Below, piece by piece: positions 1 to 8,930 of a stretch of 59,530 nucleotides of DNA. The stretch is from an uncultured Mailhella sp. (GTDB taxonomy: Bacteria > Desulfobacterota > Desulfovibrionia > Desulfovibrionales > Desulfovibrionaceae), in assembly GCF_944324995.1 (NCBI RefSeq), contig NZ_CALUYL010000021.1, positions 1 to 59,530 of the forward strand. Direction: 5' to 3'. The position numbers and the translations under genes were made by a program. The notes below the pieces were generated by a model. It was given only the letters and a program-made list of their open reading frames with translations, was not told the DNA's origin and searched no databases. Every line of letters starts with the position of its first letter. The stretch's first letter is position 1.

Positions 1-990
1 TTCAGCTTCCATCTGAAGATCAAGCAGGGCGCGGGCGCGTTCGTGTGCGGCGAAGAAACCGCCCTCATGCGCTCCATCGAAGGCAAGCGCGGCATGCCCC
101 GCGTGCGTCCGCCCTTCCCGGCCAAGCGCGGCCTGTGGGAACAGCCCACCGTGCTCAACAACGTGGAAACCTTCGCCAACGTGGCCCGCATCATCACCGA
201 GGGCGCGGACGCCTTCCGTCAGGACGGCACCGAAAAGTCCCCGGGCACCAAGATCTTCGCCGTCACCGGCAAGGTGCGCAACACCGGTCTTGTGGAAATT
301 CCCATGGGCGTTTCCATGCGCCACATCATTTTCGACATCTGCGCCGGCATCAAGAACGACAAGAAGTTCAAGGCCGTGCAGATAGGCGGGCCTTCCGGCG
401 CGTGCCTGCCCGCCTCCATGCTCGACAACCCCGTCGATTACGATTCCCTCACCGCCGCGGGCGCCATGATGGGTTCCGGCGGCCTGGTCGTGGTGGACGA
501 AGACACCTGCATGGTGGACCTCGCCCGCTTCTTCCTCACCTTCACGCAGGCCGAAAGCTGCGGCAAATGCACCCCCTGCCGCGAAGGCAGCAAGCGCATG
601 CTCGAAATTCTGGAGCGCATCTGCGGCGGCGAAGGCCGCGACGGCGACATCGAGGAACTCGAACGCCTGGCCCACACCATGCGCACCTCTTCGCTCTGCG
701 CCCTCGGTCAGACGGCCCCCAACCCCGTGCTCTCCACGCTGCGCTTCTTCCGCTCGGAATACGAGGCACACATTCACGACAAGAAGTGCCCCGCCGGCGT
801 CTGCACCAAGCTGCTCCAGTACAGGATTGATCCCGAAAAGTGCAAGGGCTGCACCCTCTGCGCCCGCAATTGCCCCGTGGGAGCCATCACCGGCAAGGTG
901 CGCGAACCCCACCTGATCAATCCCAACAAGTGCATCAAGTGCGGCACCTGCATGGACAAGTGCAAGCACGGCGCCATCAGCCGCGTGTAA
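1..990 (+). CDS. hndC: NADP-reducing hydrogenase, NuoF-like diaphorase subunit HndC (5' end outside the window)
   Basis: This is the flavoprotein subunit of a cytoplasmic multimeric [FeFe] hydrogenase, which passes electrons between NAD(P)H, ferredoxin and the catalytic subunit. The frame is open from base 1, so the start and the front of the FMN/NAD domain are missing; 329 residues remain. Visible landmarks are the NuoF signature GAGAFVCGEETAL, a 4Fe-4S site near residue 178 of the fragment (ESCGKCTPCREGS, completed by a later Cys in SSLCALG), and a C-terminal two-cluster ferredoxin domain (CKGCTLCARNCPVGA and CIKCGTCMDKCKHGA). The ferredoxin tail is typical of HndC/HydB and absent from respiratory NuoF. 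hndD follows after 23 bases. HndA and HndB are expected to the left of the window. Confidence 0.93.
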   Translation, partial: FSFHLKIKQGAGAFVCGEETALMRSIEGKRGMPRVRPPFPAKRGLWEQPTVLNNVETFANVARIITEGADAFRQDGTEKSPGTKIFAVTGKVRNTGLVEIPMGVSMRHIIFDICAGIKNDKKFKAVQIGGPSGACLPASMLDNPVDYDSLTAAGAMMGSGGLVVVDEDTCMVDLARFFLTFTQAESCGKCTPCREGSKRMLEILERICGGEGRDGDIEELERLAHTMRTSSLCALGQTAPNPVLSTLRFFRSEYEAHIHDKKCPAGVCTKLLQYRIDPEKCKGCTLCARNCPVGAITGKVREPHLINPNKCIKCGTCMDKCKHGAISRV

Positions 991-1013
991 GCCCGACCTC
1001 GAGGAGAATCATC

Positions 1014-2759
1014 ATGAGTGATACCGTTACTCTGACTATAGACGGCCAGAAAGTGACCGCCCCCGCGGACGCCACCATTCTGGAAGCCGCAAAACTTGTC
1101 GGCATCAACATTCCCACGCTCTGCTACCATCCGCTGCTGCGCCCCGAGGGCTCCTGCCGCGTGTGCGTGTGCAAGGTGACGAAGGCCCGTTCCTTCGTGC
1201 CCGCCTGCATCGCCAAGGTCAGCGAAGGCATGGAAGTCTTCACCAACGATCCCGAAGTGCTCGAATCGCGCAAGAACATCGTGGAACTGCTGCTCGCCAA
1301 CCATCCCAAGGACTGCCTTGCCTGTTCGCGTTCCGGCAACTGCGAGCTGCAGCGCGTGGCCAACAATCTGGGCATCCGCCGCGTGCGCTACGAGTACAAC
1401 CGTCCGCCCATGGAAAAGGACGAAAGCAATCCCTGCATCGTGCGCGATCCGTCCAAGTGCATACTCTGCGGCCGCTGCGTGCGCATGTGCGCCGAAGTGC
1501 AGGGCGTGAGCATCTATTCCTTCGCCTACCGCGGCCTCAACGCCCGCGTGACCCCGGCCTTCAACCTCGGCCTCGGCGAAGTCTCCTGCACCTTCTGCGG
1601 CCAGTGCCGCAAGGTCTGCCCCACCGGCGCCATCACCATGAAAAGCGACACCGAACGCGCCTGGCAGGCCCTGCGCGATCCGGAAAAAATCGTCATGGTG
1701 CAGACGGCTCCCTCCGTGCGCGTGGCCATCAGCGAACCCTTCGGCGGCAAGCCCGGCGACATCGCCACCGGCCAGATGGTCAGCGCCCTGCGCCGCCTCG
1801 GCTTCGACAAGGTCTTCGACACCAACTGGTCCGCCGACCTCACCATCATGGAAGAAGGCCACGAGCTCGTCGATCGCCTGAAGAACGGCGGCGTCCTTCC
1901 CATGATCACGAGCTGCTCGCCCGGCTGGATCAACTTCATCGAGCTCTACTATCCCGATCTGCTGCCGCATCTGTCCACGGCCAAGAGTCCGCAGTCCATG
2001 TTCGGGGCCATGCTCAAGACCTACTACGCCCAGAAACAGGGCATCGATCCCTCCAAGATCGTGTCGGTCTCCATCATGCCCTGCACCGCCAAGAAGTTCG
2101 AGGCCGAGCGCCGCGAACTTTCCGCCAGCGGCTTCGCCGACACCGACATCGTGCTCACCACCGCCGAACTCGCCCAGATGATCAAGGAAGCCAACATCAA
2201 CTTCTTCGCCCTGCCGGAGGAGGAATTCGATCCCATCATGGGCGAAGGCTCCGGCGCAGGCAACATCTTCGGCGCCACCGGCGGCGTGATGGAAGCCGCC
2301 ATGCGCACCGCCTACAAGGTCGTCACCGGCGAGGAAATGGAACCCGTGGAACTCGAATCCGTGCGCGGCATGGAAGGCATCCGCGAGGCCGAGGTGAACT
2401 TCAACGGCGCGCTCACCCTCAAGGTGGCCGTGGCCCACGGCCTCGCCAACGCCCGCAAGGTCTGCGAAATGATCCGCAAGGGCAATCCCCGCGGCTGGAA
2501 CTTCATTGAAATCATGGCCTGCCCCGGCGGCTGCGTCAACGGCGGCGGTCAACCCATCAACCTCGACGCCGACACTCCCCGTCTGCGCATCGAGGCGCTG
2601 TACCGCAACGACCGCAACCTGCCCGTGCGCAGAAGTCACGACAACCCCGAAATTCAGGCCCTGTACCGGGACTTCCTCGGCGCGCCGAACAGCCACAAGG
2701 CTCACGAGCTGCTGCACACCCGCTACTATGAACAGTACCGTTCCTGCCGGAGCAAGTAG
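1014..2759 (+). CDS. hndD: [FeFe] hydrogenase catalytic subunit HndD
   Basis: Catalytic subunit of the Hnd complex, 581 aa, which carries out H2 oxidation/evolution at an H-cluster. The start at 1014 is chosen because GAGGAG lies about 8 bases upstream; the frame opens earlier but runs into hndC. Order of domains: N-terminal [2Fe-2S] (CYHPLLRPEGSCRVC), the His-Cys3 cluster (HPKDCLACSRSGNC), two 4Fe-4S clusters (CILCGRCVRMC and CTFCGQCRKVC), then the H-cluster domain with motif L1 TSCSPGW near residue 299, L2 MPCTAKKFE near 356 and L3 ACPGGCVNGGGQP near 503. L1 has Ser in the second position of the usual Cys-Cys pair, a form known in multimeric bifurcating-type enzymes. The length matches known HndD. 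A strong terminator follows, so this ends the operon. Confidence 0.96.
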   Translation: MSDTVTLTIDGQKVTAPADATILEAAKLVGINIPTLCYHPLLRPEGSCRVCVCKVTKARSFVPACIAKVSEGMEVFTNDPEVLESRKNIVELLLANHPKDCLACSRSGNCELQRVANNLGIRRVRYEYNRPPMEKDESNPCIVRDPSKCILCGRCVRMCAEVQGVSIYSFAYRGLNARVTPAFNLGLGEVSCTFCGQCRKVCPTGAITMKSDTERAWQALRDPEKIVMVQTAPSVRVAISEPFGGKPGDIATGQMVSALRRLGFDKVFDTNWSADLTIMEEGHELVDRLKNGGVLPMITSCSPGWINFIELYYPDLLPHLSTAKSPQSMFGAMLKTYYAQKQGIDPSKIVSVSIMPCTAKKFEAERRELSASGFADTDIVLTTAELAQMIKEANINFFALPEEEFDPIMGEGSGAGNIFGATGGVMEAAMRTAYKVVTGEEMEPVELESVRGMEGIREAEVNFNGALTLKVAVAHGLANARKVCEMIRKGNPRGWNFIEIMACPGGCVNGGGQPINLDADTPRLRIEALYRNDRNLPVRRSHDNPEIQALYRDFLGAPNSHKAHELLHTRYYEQYRSCRSK

Positions 2760-2779
2760 TCGTATCGCCTGAACGCTCC

Positions 2780-2817
2780 GCGCCCCGACCGGCATGCCCG
2801 GCCGGGGCGCTTTTTTT
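2780..2817 (+). terminator. intrinsic terminator of the hnd operon
   Basis: A GC-rich hairpin (left arm GCGCCCCGACCGG, right arm CCGGCCGGGGCGC, one mismatch) runs directly into seven T residues, 20 bases after the hndD stop. Confidence 0.9.
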
Positions 2818-2902
2818 CATACAGGCTTTGACTTTTCCCGCTCTTGCCGCCAATATGAAACCCCGCACCGGTTCACATTCCGGCTCAATCTGTGGAGGAT
2901 TT

Positions 2903-3298
2903 ATGTCTGAAACCCGCTTTCTTTCCGAAATGTTCAATATACAGCCCCCGAGCTGGGGCCTTCGCGGCGATCCGTACCTCTGGGAAGACATGAAACAGGC
3001 CTTTGCCGACATTCCCTTCCCCTACAGCTCCCATGAGCTCGTCATGGACATTCACCGCATCTTCAAGGAAAAGACCGGCGAAGAGCTGAGCACCACCGTC
3101 CGCCCCTTCGTGGCCGCCTACGACCACGGCGGAACCTCGTCGGGCAAGGTGTCCGGCAGGTTCTGGCTTCTCACGGCCATTCCGCTGCTGCTCGCCCTGC
3201 GCGACGTGGCCGAAAACAACATGGCCGAATTCGACAAGATTCTTGCCGAAGGCACGGCCCGCTTCGCCCTGCGCAGCCATCCCTGCACGCCTCAATGA
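2903..3298 (+). CDS. conserved-looking small cytoplasmic protein of unknown function
   Basis: 131 aa starting at MSETRFLSE, preceded by GGAGG with good spacing; the frame is open 75 bases further up but has no ribosome site there. No signal peptide or membrane segment is convincing; one hydrophobic stretch (LLTAIPLLLALRD) is probably a buried helix. Aromatic and charged motifs such as WGLRGDPYLWEDM and a YDHGGTSSG segment look like a folded domain, but I do not recognise the family. It stands alone between two terminators, so it is probably its own transcription unit. Confidence 0.75.
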   Translation: MSETRFLSEMFNIQPPSWGLRGDPYLWEDMKQAFADIPFPYSSHELVMDIHRIFKEKTGEELSTTVRPFVAAYDHGGTSSGKVSGRFWLLTAIPLLLALRDVAENNMAEFDKILAEGTARFALRSHPCTPQ

Positions 3299-3350
3299 TG
3301 TCGGCCCGGGCAGAGCGCGCTCCGCTCGCGGCAGACGATGCCGACAAATG

Positions 3351-3385
3351 AAAAAGGCGTCCCTTCCAGGAAGGGACGCCTTTTT
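3351..3385. terminator. bidirectional intrinsic terminator
   Basis: AAAAAGGCGTCCCTTCC and its near-perfect complement GGAAGGGACGCCTTTTT form a hairpin with A and T runs on the two sides. It can end both the rightward gene before it and the leftward small gene after it. Confidence 0.9.
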
Positions 3386-3404
3386 CGTGCAATGACGACA
3401 ACAA

Positions 3405-3539
3405 TCAATGAACGTGTTCGCCGCGTCTCACGCGATAGATGATGGCGCAGATCATGACGATGAAATAGATGAAGATGCAGCCCACGCCCACGAAGCCCTG
3501 AGGGGTGGAGTGCATGGCGCTGGTGATGAGTTCTCCCAT
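3405..3539 (-). CDS. 44-aa single-pass membrane protein
   Basis: A very short gene starting MGELITSAMHSTPQG. The start at 3539 is supported by GAGGAG about 7 bases upstream; the longer frame (to 3752) would begin in arginine-rich sequence that does not look coded. Residues about 15-34 (VGVGCIFIYFIVMICAIIY) form one clear transmembrane helix, followed by a basic tail RVRRGEHVH, which suggests the N-terminus faces outward. Size and layout resemble small accessory subunits of secondary transporters, but no transporter gene lies beside it, so the role is unknown. It ends in the bidirectional terminator. The 413 bases upstream to 3953 hold no other gene that I can support. Confidence 0.65.
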   Translation of the reverse strand: MGELITSAMHSTPQGFVGVGCIFIYFIVMICAIIYRVRRGEHVH

Positions 3540-3952
3540 ACTGTGCTCCTCGAAAAGTCTGGACGGCCCTTCCGGCGAGCTGCCGGAATCACCGTTTACC
3601 TTCTCCCAAGCCCTGTAAAAAGTCAAGGCGGTTTTCCCGAACGGCTCGCCAGCTCCGACAGAATACGAAGCGGTTGCGCCATGTTCCCGCAAGGGATCCA
3701 AGGATAGGCGGACAAAGGGGGCAGGCCGGGGCCTCGCATGCCGCCGCGCCACATCGCCGCGCTAAAAAGCGCAACTTTCCCCTGCTCCCGGCTCGATGCC
3801 TCGGCGCACCATGACGGGGCGGCGAATCGGCCCATCGCCCCCGGTCTGCCGCCCCGTCGCAAGCTCCCTTCCGGAGTTCCGCCCTGATTCCGGCCTTTTG
3901 CCTTTCCTCCCCCTCCCTGCTATGATGCCCCATCACCCCACAGGAGACGTTC

Positions 3953-5434
3953 ATGGCATACCAAAGCAACGACACGCTGGAACTTGAGCTGCACGGCCTT
4001 TCCCCCGACGGCAGGACCGTGGGACGCAGCGATGAAGGCATGACCATCTTTGTTCGCGGCGGCCTTCCCGGTCAGCGCGTGCGGGTACGGCTCTGTCATG
4101 TGAAAAAGCGCATGGCCGAAGCCGAGCTGCTCGACGTGCTCCGCCACGCTCCCGACGAGCGGAACGCGCCCTGCCCTCACGCCGACGAATGCGGCGGCTG
4201 CCCCTGGCAGCGCCTGCCCTACGCCCGTCAGCTTGAGGAAAAAACCCGCATCGTGCAGGACTCTCTGCGCAGGCTGGGGCGTCTCGATCTGCCCGAAGGC
4301 GTGATCCGCCCCGCGCTCAGCCCGGGAGAACACGCGGAATGGGGATACCGGAACAAGATGGAATTCGCCTTTGCGCAGGACGCCTCCGGCCGCACCACGC
4401 TCGGCCTGCGGGCGCGCTCGTCCCGCACGGTGATTCCGGTCACGCAGTGCCTGCTGCAAAGTCCGCGTGCCATGACCGTGCTCGCCGATCTCAGGGAGCT
4501 TTGCGAAAAATTCCGCCTCGTAGCCGCTCCTTCCGGCCGCAGCGGCAGGGAACGCGCTCCGCGCAGGAAAGGCTTCAGCAGCTCGGTCAGGCAGAACGAC
4601 ATTCTGCGCTTTGCCGTCATCCGCGAGCCGCAGGACGGCGGCTGCCTCGTGGAGCTCATCACCCTGCCCTCGCCGCAGGAAGCCTCGACCGTCCGCAAGC
4701 TCGGCAGCGCGCTCATGGAAAAAAACTCCGGCGTGACGGGCTTCGTTCACAGCATCCGCGCCGCCGAATCCGACGTGGCCTACGGCGAGCAGACCGTGTT
4801 CACGCTGGGAGAATCCCGGCTTTCCGAAACGCTCGCTCTTCAGGGCCGGAAGGTCACCTTCACGCTCGATCACAATTCCTTCTTTCAGGTGAACAGCCGC
4901 GCCGCCGAACTGCTCTACAACACCGCCGCCGAGCTCGCCGCCTCCCTTTTTCCCGGCGCAACCGGCCTCTGGGGCAAAGAATGCTGGGACATCTACTGCG
5001 GCGCAGGCGGCCTCGCCCTGACCATGGGCCCGCATTTTTCGCGCGTGTTCGGCCTCGAAACCGTGGCGCAGGCCGTGGAACTCGCCGCCCGGAACGCCGA
5101 AACGGCCGGGGAAAACACAGAATACCGCTTTGAATGCGGCGACGCCGCGAGGCTCGAACGCTGCTTCCGCGAGCGCGGCGTGCCCGACCTTCTCGTCACC
5201 GATCCGCCGCGCGCGGGCATGGACGAGCGCACCGTGCAGGCCATACTCAAGCATCGGTCGCCGCGCCTCGTGCTCGTGTCGTGCAATCCGGCCACGCTGG
5301 CGCGCGATCTGGCCCTGCTCGCCCCGGCCTACGGCATCCGCGCCGTGCAGCCCGTGGATCTTTTTCCGCAGACGCCGCACGTGGAAACCGTGGCCGCGCT
5401 CTCGCTCACGTCTCCCGGAAAGCAGGAAGCCTGA
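3953..5434 (+). CDS. rlmD: TrmA/RlmD-family RNA (uracil-C5)-methyltransferase
   Basis: 493 aa, a SAM-dependent enzyme that methylates a uridine at C5 in RNA, most likely 23S rRNA. It starts with a TRAM RNA-binding domain (about residues 5-65), then the 4Fe-4S cysteines (CPHADECGGC with a later Cys in VTQC), a central region, and the methyltransferase fold: SAM-loop DIYCGAGGLAL, DPPRAGMD, catalytic Cys in SCNPATLARDL and base Glu in HVETVAAL. CAGGAG lies before the start. Residues about 185-205 form a basic insertion (SGRERAPRRKGF) that may touch RNA. Which uridine it modifies (RlmD, RlmC or TrmA activity) cannot be told from sequence. Confidence 0.87.
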   Translation: MAYQSNDTLELELHGLSPDGRTVGRSDEGMTIFVRGGLPGQRVRVRLCHVKKRMAEAELLDVLRHAPDERNAPCPHADECGGCPWQRLPYARQLEEKTRIVQDSLRRLGRLDLPEGVIRPALSPGEHAEWGYRNKMEFAFAQDASGRTTLGLRARSSRTVIPVTQCLLQSPRAMTVLADLRELCEKFRLVAAPSGRSGRERAPRRKGFSSSVRQNDILRFAVIREPQDGGCLVELITLPSPQEASTVRKLGSALMEKNSGVTGFVHSIRAAESDVAYGEQTVFTLGESRLSETLALQGRKVTFTLDHNSFFQVNSRAAELLYNTAAELAASLFPGATGLWGKECWDIYCGAGGLALTMGPHFSRVFGLETVAQAVELAARNAETAGENTEYRFECGDAARLERCFRERGVPDLLVTDPPRAGMDERTVQAILKHRSPRLVLVSCNPATLARDLALLAPAYGIRAVQPVDLFPQTPHVETVAALSLTSPGKQEA

Positions 5435-5464
5435 GAGCGCGACATCACGGCAGGGCGGCGATCC

Positions 5465-8026
5465 TCAGAGTTCGCCCCGCTCCAGACGCTCTCTGCGCTC
5501 TCTCTGAAAGCGGACCACGAGGAAGCTGGCCAGCACCCGGATCTGGGTGTCGTCGTCGATGGCGTTGCGGGGATTGTCCACGCCCACGAAACCGGCCACA
5601 CGGCCTTCTTCCATGAGCGGCACGGCGATAAGCCGATGGATCTCCTGACACTCGAGCATCTCCCATTCAAGAGGGGAACGACTCCTGAGCGGCTCCTTAT
5701 TGTAGATGATGACGGACTTGTCGTGCAGGAAGAGTTCCATCCATCGGAACACCGCTTGCGGCGGCACCTGCTGAAGATTCTCCTTCTGCGGCGTGATGCC
5801 GGAAGCGCACCACTCGAAGGTATTGTCCCAGAATCCGGGCTTCGCAGGCGAAGGTTCAAAAAGATAGGCCCGGTCGGCCCTGTAGAATTCCCCGAGCGAG
5901 GCCAGCACCAGATCCACGGCACGGCTCCAGTCCCTCTGACGATGCAGCACATCCACGTAGCCGGTGATGCGTCTTGCAAAATCCAGACGGGCCTGGGACT
6001 TCCGGCTGAGGTATTCCCGCCTCGTGATGTCCATGCCTACCTGAAGACGCAACGTCTTCTTGTCCACGTCCAGAAGCTTGTCCTTCAGAAGAAAATGCCT
6101 GTCGCAGTAGCTGTTCCAGTCCTCCCATATATGAAAGGAGTCATGGCGCAGCCCGGCATTGGGACAGAAGCTGCAGGGAGCGTCCAGACCCCGCAGCGCC
6201 TCATAGCATTTGCGTCCCCGGTAGTCCCTGACGCCGAAGATCCTTTTCCCCGCGGCATTGAGATAGTATATCTCATGCGTCAGAACGTCGCACAGGGAAA
6301 TGACGTCCTCGGTCTTCTCCAGTATGGTGTGCTCAAGCGCATACCTGTCCTTTGAAGACACGGAGAGTTTCTCCCGCTCCCTGTCGTCAGAACAGGGAAC
6401 GGCCTCCAGATACTTCCTTCTGAGCACGAATTTCTCAGGGGACATGGGCCTTGCAAAGAAGTACCCCTGATAGAGCGCCGGATGAAGCGGCTCCAGCACG
6501 GCAAGTTCCTCGGAGTTTTCCACGCCTTCGCAGCATACGAGGATGCCGCCGCCCGCAGCCAGTTCGATGATGTTGGACAAAAGACGCAGATTGTAGGCGC
6601 TGTGCTGAATGCCGCTCACGAAGCAGCGGTCGATCTTGATCTCGTCGATGGACAATTCCTTCAGCCAGCTCAGGCTGGAATAGCCGGTTCCGAAATCGTC
6701 CACGGCGATCGCTATGCCCTCCTCCTTCCAGGCGCTGAACACGGCGTTCAGATACGGATAGTTCTGAAGCTCTCTGCCTTCCGTGACCTCGACGGCGAGA
6801 GCGCTTCCGGGAAGACCGCTCTCCCGAAGCAGCTTCAGAACATCCTCCTGGATCTCCGACTGCCACAGCTGACGGTAGGACATGTTGATGCTGACGCGAA
6901 AGTCGGGAACCGTCAGTCTCCAGAAGCGGCACTGTTCCAGCGCCTTCCGGATGATCCACTTGCCGACCGGCACGATGAGCCCGCTCTGCTCCAGCACCGG
7001 AATGCACTCGTCCGGGGAAATGACGCCCCTTCGAGAAGAGCGGAACCGAAGCAGCGCCTCCGCTCCTGCAAGTTCAAAAGTCTCGGAACGGATCTGCGCC
7101 TGATAGAGAAGAAAAAATCCCGAAAAGTCGTTCCTGACGGCGTTCTCCATTTCCTCGAGCAGTTCCAGAGCGGCTATCTTTCGCTCATAATCCTCGGGCA
7201 TGAAGAAGCACAGTCTGTTCTTTCCCGACTTCTTTGCAGCCTCCAGAGAACTCTCGGCATACTGCAGAAGCAGTTCGCTCTCCGGAATCTGATACTTCTG
7301 CAGCGGAACGCAGCCGCCGGAAATGGTGCACTCGCCCTCAAGGCTTCTCTGCACATTCCGAAAATACGCCTTCACCTGCTCCTCGTCCGTCTCCGACAGA
7401 AGTATGCAGAAGCAGTTGCCGTTGATCCGGCATGCCCGCTGCTCGCCCGTGCAGGCCTCGTTCATGGCGTCCCTGAGCACTTCAAGAACGCCGTTGCCGC
7501 ACTCCCGGCCGTATTTCAGGTTTATCCGGCTCAGATTGTCCACGTTCACCATCAGAAGATGGCCGTTTCGTCCCTGATGGTGCGCCTTTTCCAGCTCCTT
7601 CAGCCACGCCGTCTGACAGCTGTCCCTGACGGGCTGCTCCAGATGATCCTGCGCCGATATCGTTCCCAGAAAAAAACTCGCCCTGCCGCATTCATCGAAA
7701 TAGCATTTTCCCTTGCTGCTCAGCCATATCAGCTGTCCGAAACGGTTCCGCATGCGGTAGTTGAAATGATAATGCTGCCGCTCCCGGCGGAAGGAGCCCG
7801 AAACATAGCGCTTCAGTCTGGCGCAGTCCGCGGGATATATCACCCGGTACCACTCGTCCAGCGAACAGCCCGAACGGGGAATCATGGCCGTTATTTTCTG
7901 AATATTCTCGGAAAAGCAAAACTTTTTTTCCACAAAGGAATAGTACTGATAGCACTCGCCCGTACTGTCTCCGAAATGGTTCAGCATCTGCTGACGAAGC
8001 TCACTGTTGTTCCAAAGACTATCCAT
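5465..8026 (-). CDS. multidomain cyclic-di-GMP phosphodiesterase (degenerate GGDEF, EAL, PAS, GAF)
   Basis: 853 aa. The start at 8026 (MDSLWNNSEL) has AAGAAGGA at the right distance; the next ATG, 24 bases earlier, has none. Order: PAS-like sensor (about 1-115), GGDEF-like domain (about 130-275) whose signature has decayed to INGNCF, so it should not make c-di-GMP, then an apparently complete EAL domain (about 290-530) with EALLRF, NMS, EVTEG, DDFGTGYSSL, IKID, EGVE and YQGY motifs, a second PAS with CSFC (about 565-680), and a C-terminal GAF domain (about 690-845). No membrane segments, so it is a cytoplasmic sensor expected to hydrolyse c-di-GMP. It converges on the methyltransferase gene with 30 bases between the stops. 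Confidence 0.85.
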   Translation of the reverse strand: MDSLWNNSELRQQMLNHFGDSTGECYQYYSFVEKKFCFSENIQKITAMIPRSGCSLDEWYRVIYPADCARLKRYVSGSFRRERQHYHFNYRMRNRFGQLIWLSSKGKCYFDECGRASFFLGTISAQDHLEQPVRDSCQTAWLKELEKAHHQGRNGHLLMVNVDNLSRINLKYGRECGNGVLEVLRDAMNEACTGEQRACRINGNCFCILLSETDEEQVKAYFRNVQRSLEGECTISGGCVPLQKYQIPESELLLQYAESSLEAAKKSGKNRLCFFMPEDYERKIAALELLEEMENAVRNDFSGFFLLYQAQIRSETFELAGAEALLRFRSSRRGVISPDECIPVLEQSGLIVPVGKWIIRKALEQCRFWRLTVPDFRVSINMSYRQLWQSEIQEDVLKLLRESGLPGSALAVEVTEGRELQNYPYLNAVFSAWKEEGIAIAVDDFGTGYSSLSWLKELSIDEIKIDRCFVSGIQHSAYNLRLLSNIIELAAGGGILVCCEGVENSEELAVLEPLHPALYQGYFFARPMSPEKFVLRRKYLEAVPCSDDREREKLSVSSKDRYALEHTILEKTEDVISLCDVLTHEIYYLNAAGKRIFGVRDYRGRKCYEALRGLDAPCSFCPNAGLRHDSFHIWEDWNSYCDRHFLLKDKLLDVDKKTLRLQVGMDITRREYLSRKSQARLDFARRITGYVDVLHRQRDWSRAVDLVLASLGEFYRADRAYLFEPSPAKPGFWDNTFEWCASGITPQKENLQQVPPQAVFRWMELFLHDKSVIIYNKEPLRSRSPLEWEMLECQEIHRLIAVPLMEEGRVAGFVGVDNPRNAIDDDTQIRVLASFLVVRFQRERRERLERGEL

Positions 8027-8549
8027 CGATCCTTCTTTCACCCTGTCCATGCAGATGGACGCAGCCTCATAAAAACATCCCGGCTGCTCCCGACGGCAAA
8101 ATATTTCTGCGGAAAATATGGGTTATTCTATATCAGAACGCGCCGAGCTACAAGACGAGTCCCGCAGCTCTCCCTGTCGGCTTTTTTCATCATAAAAGAT
8201 AGTTCCGGTTCCACCTGTCCCCAAAGAGCAGGAAAGCATGATGCCTGCGGTCTTTTTCAGACGCCCAGGACGGCTCACAGCTCCCTCCTCCTGCCGGAAA
8301 GGAGCGCCAAACTCCGCCGCCGAAACTTCCCCCACGCCCGGCAACGCTCCGGCACGACCGCCTTTCGCCTTCTTTGAAGGCCGAAGAAGTTAAGATACAC
8401 TCGTTCCGACGCCCTTTCCTGAACGGCGTCATGTGTCCCGCCGCAGATGCCGCCGCCCTGCAGGACGCGTCCTTCCCTGCCGCTCCAAAGCCAGGAGCCG
8501 CAACTTCGGCGGAAAACATGCCCCGACCCTCGGGGCCGGAGGTACCCGC
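8027..8549. other. 523-base stretch between divergent genes, no gene supported
   Basis: Short frames here overlap each other and lack ribosome sites. On the minus strand a TATAGAAT box near 8125-8132 with a weak TTGTAG about 17 bases upstream may be the promoter of the EAL gene. Just before the CsoR ribosome site, 8521-8535 can form a small hairpin (CCCCGA/TCGGGG) that could limit access to the start. Confidence 0.4.
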
Positions 8550-8825
8550 ATGAGACAATGCATGGATTCCGAAAACCTGCACCGCCGCCTGAAAAAGATC
8601 ATCGGTCAGGTGCAGGCCATCGACCGCATGATCGACGAGGACGTGCCCTGCGAGGACATTCTCGCCCAGATCAACGCCGCCAAGTCCGCCCTGCACAAGG
8701 CCGGACAGGTGGTGCTCGAAGGCCACATACGCCACTGCGTGCGCGACGGCATAGAACACGGCGACGCCGACCAGACCATAGCCAGCTTCACCAAGGCCGT
8801 GGAACGCTTCGCCAACATGAACTGA
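8550..8825 (+). CDS. csoR: CsoR/FrmR-family metal-sensing repressor, copper-type fingerprint
   Basis: 91 aa, all-helical DNA-binding repressor that leaves its operator on binding metal. GGAGG at 8538-8542 fixes the start (MRQCMDSENLH). The metal site can be read as Cys34, His59 and Cys63, the spacing of the Cu(I) site of CsoR (Cys-His-Cys) rather than the nickel site of RcnR or the formaldehyde site of FrmR. A terminator follows, then a promoter with an inverted repeat of the expected type in front of a metal-transport ATPase, so the likely target is the next gene. The symbol is by family; the sensed metal is inferred. Confidence 0.87.
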   Translation: MRQCMDSENLHRRLKKIIGQVQAIDRMIDEDVPCEDILAQINAAKSALHKAGQVVLEGHIRHCVRDGIEHGDADQTIASFTKAVERFANMN

Positions 8826-8830
8826 CGAAG

Positions 8831-8861
8831 GACCGGCCCTTCCCTGCGGCCGGTCTTTTTT
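8831..8861 (+). terminator. intrinsic terminator after csoR
   Basis: GACCGGCC and GGCCGGTC arms with a nine-base loop, followed by six T residues. It separates csoR from the ATPase gene, so the two are separate transcripts. Confidence 0.88.
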
Positions 8862-8868
8862 GCGCCCC

Positions 8869-8898
8869 TTGACAAACCTATACCCCTATAGGTATTTT
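8869..8898 (+). promoter_or_regulatory. sigma-70-type promoter with embedded CsoR-type operator
   Basis: The -35 box TTGACA is at 8869-8874 and a -10-like TATTTT at 8893-8898. Between them, 8876-8893 reads ACCTATACCCCTATAGGT: two perfect 7-base inverted arms around CCCC. This A/T-flanked C/G-tract layout is that of known CsoR-family operators. A bound repressor here would block RNA polymerase. Confidence 0.8.
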
Positions 8899-8930
8899 TC
8901 AGACATGCCCACGGCTGCAGGAGGCCCCTC

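Noticed and set aside
774-2795. 673-codon open frame opposite hndD
   Set aside because: Mirrors a fully recognisable [FeFe] hydrogenase.
7100-7650. Active diguanylate cyclase in the EAL protein
   Set aside because: The GGDEF signature is replaced by INGNCF, so catalysis is not expected.
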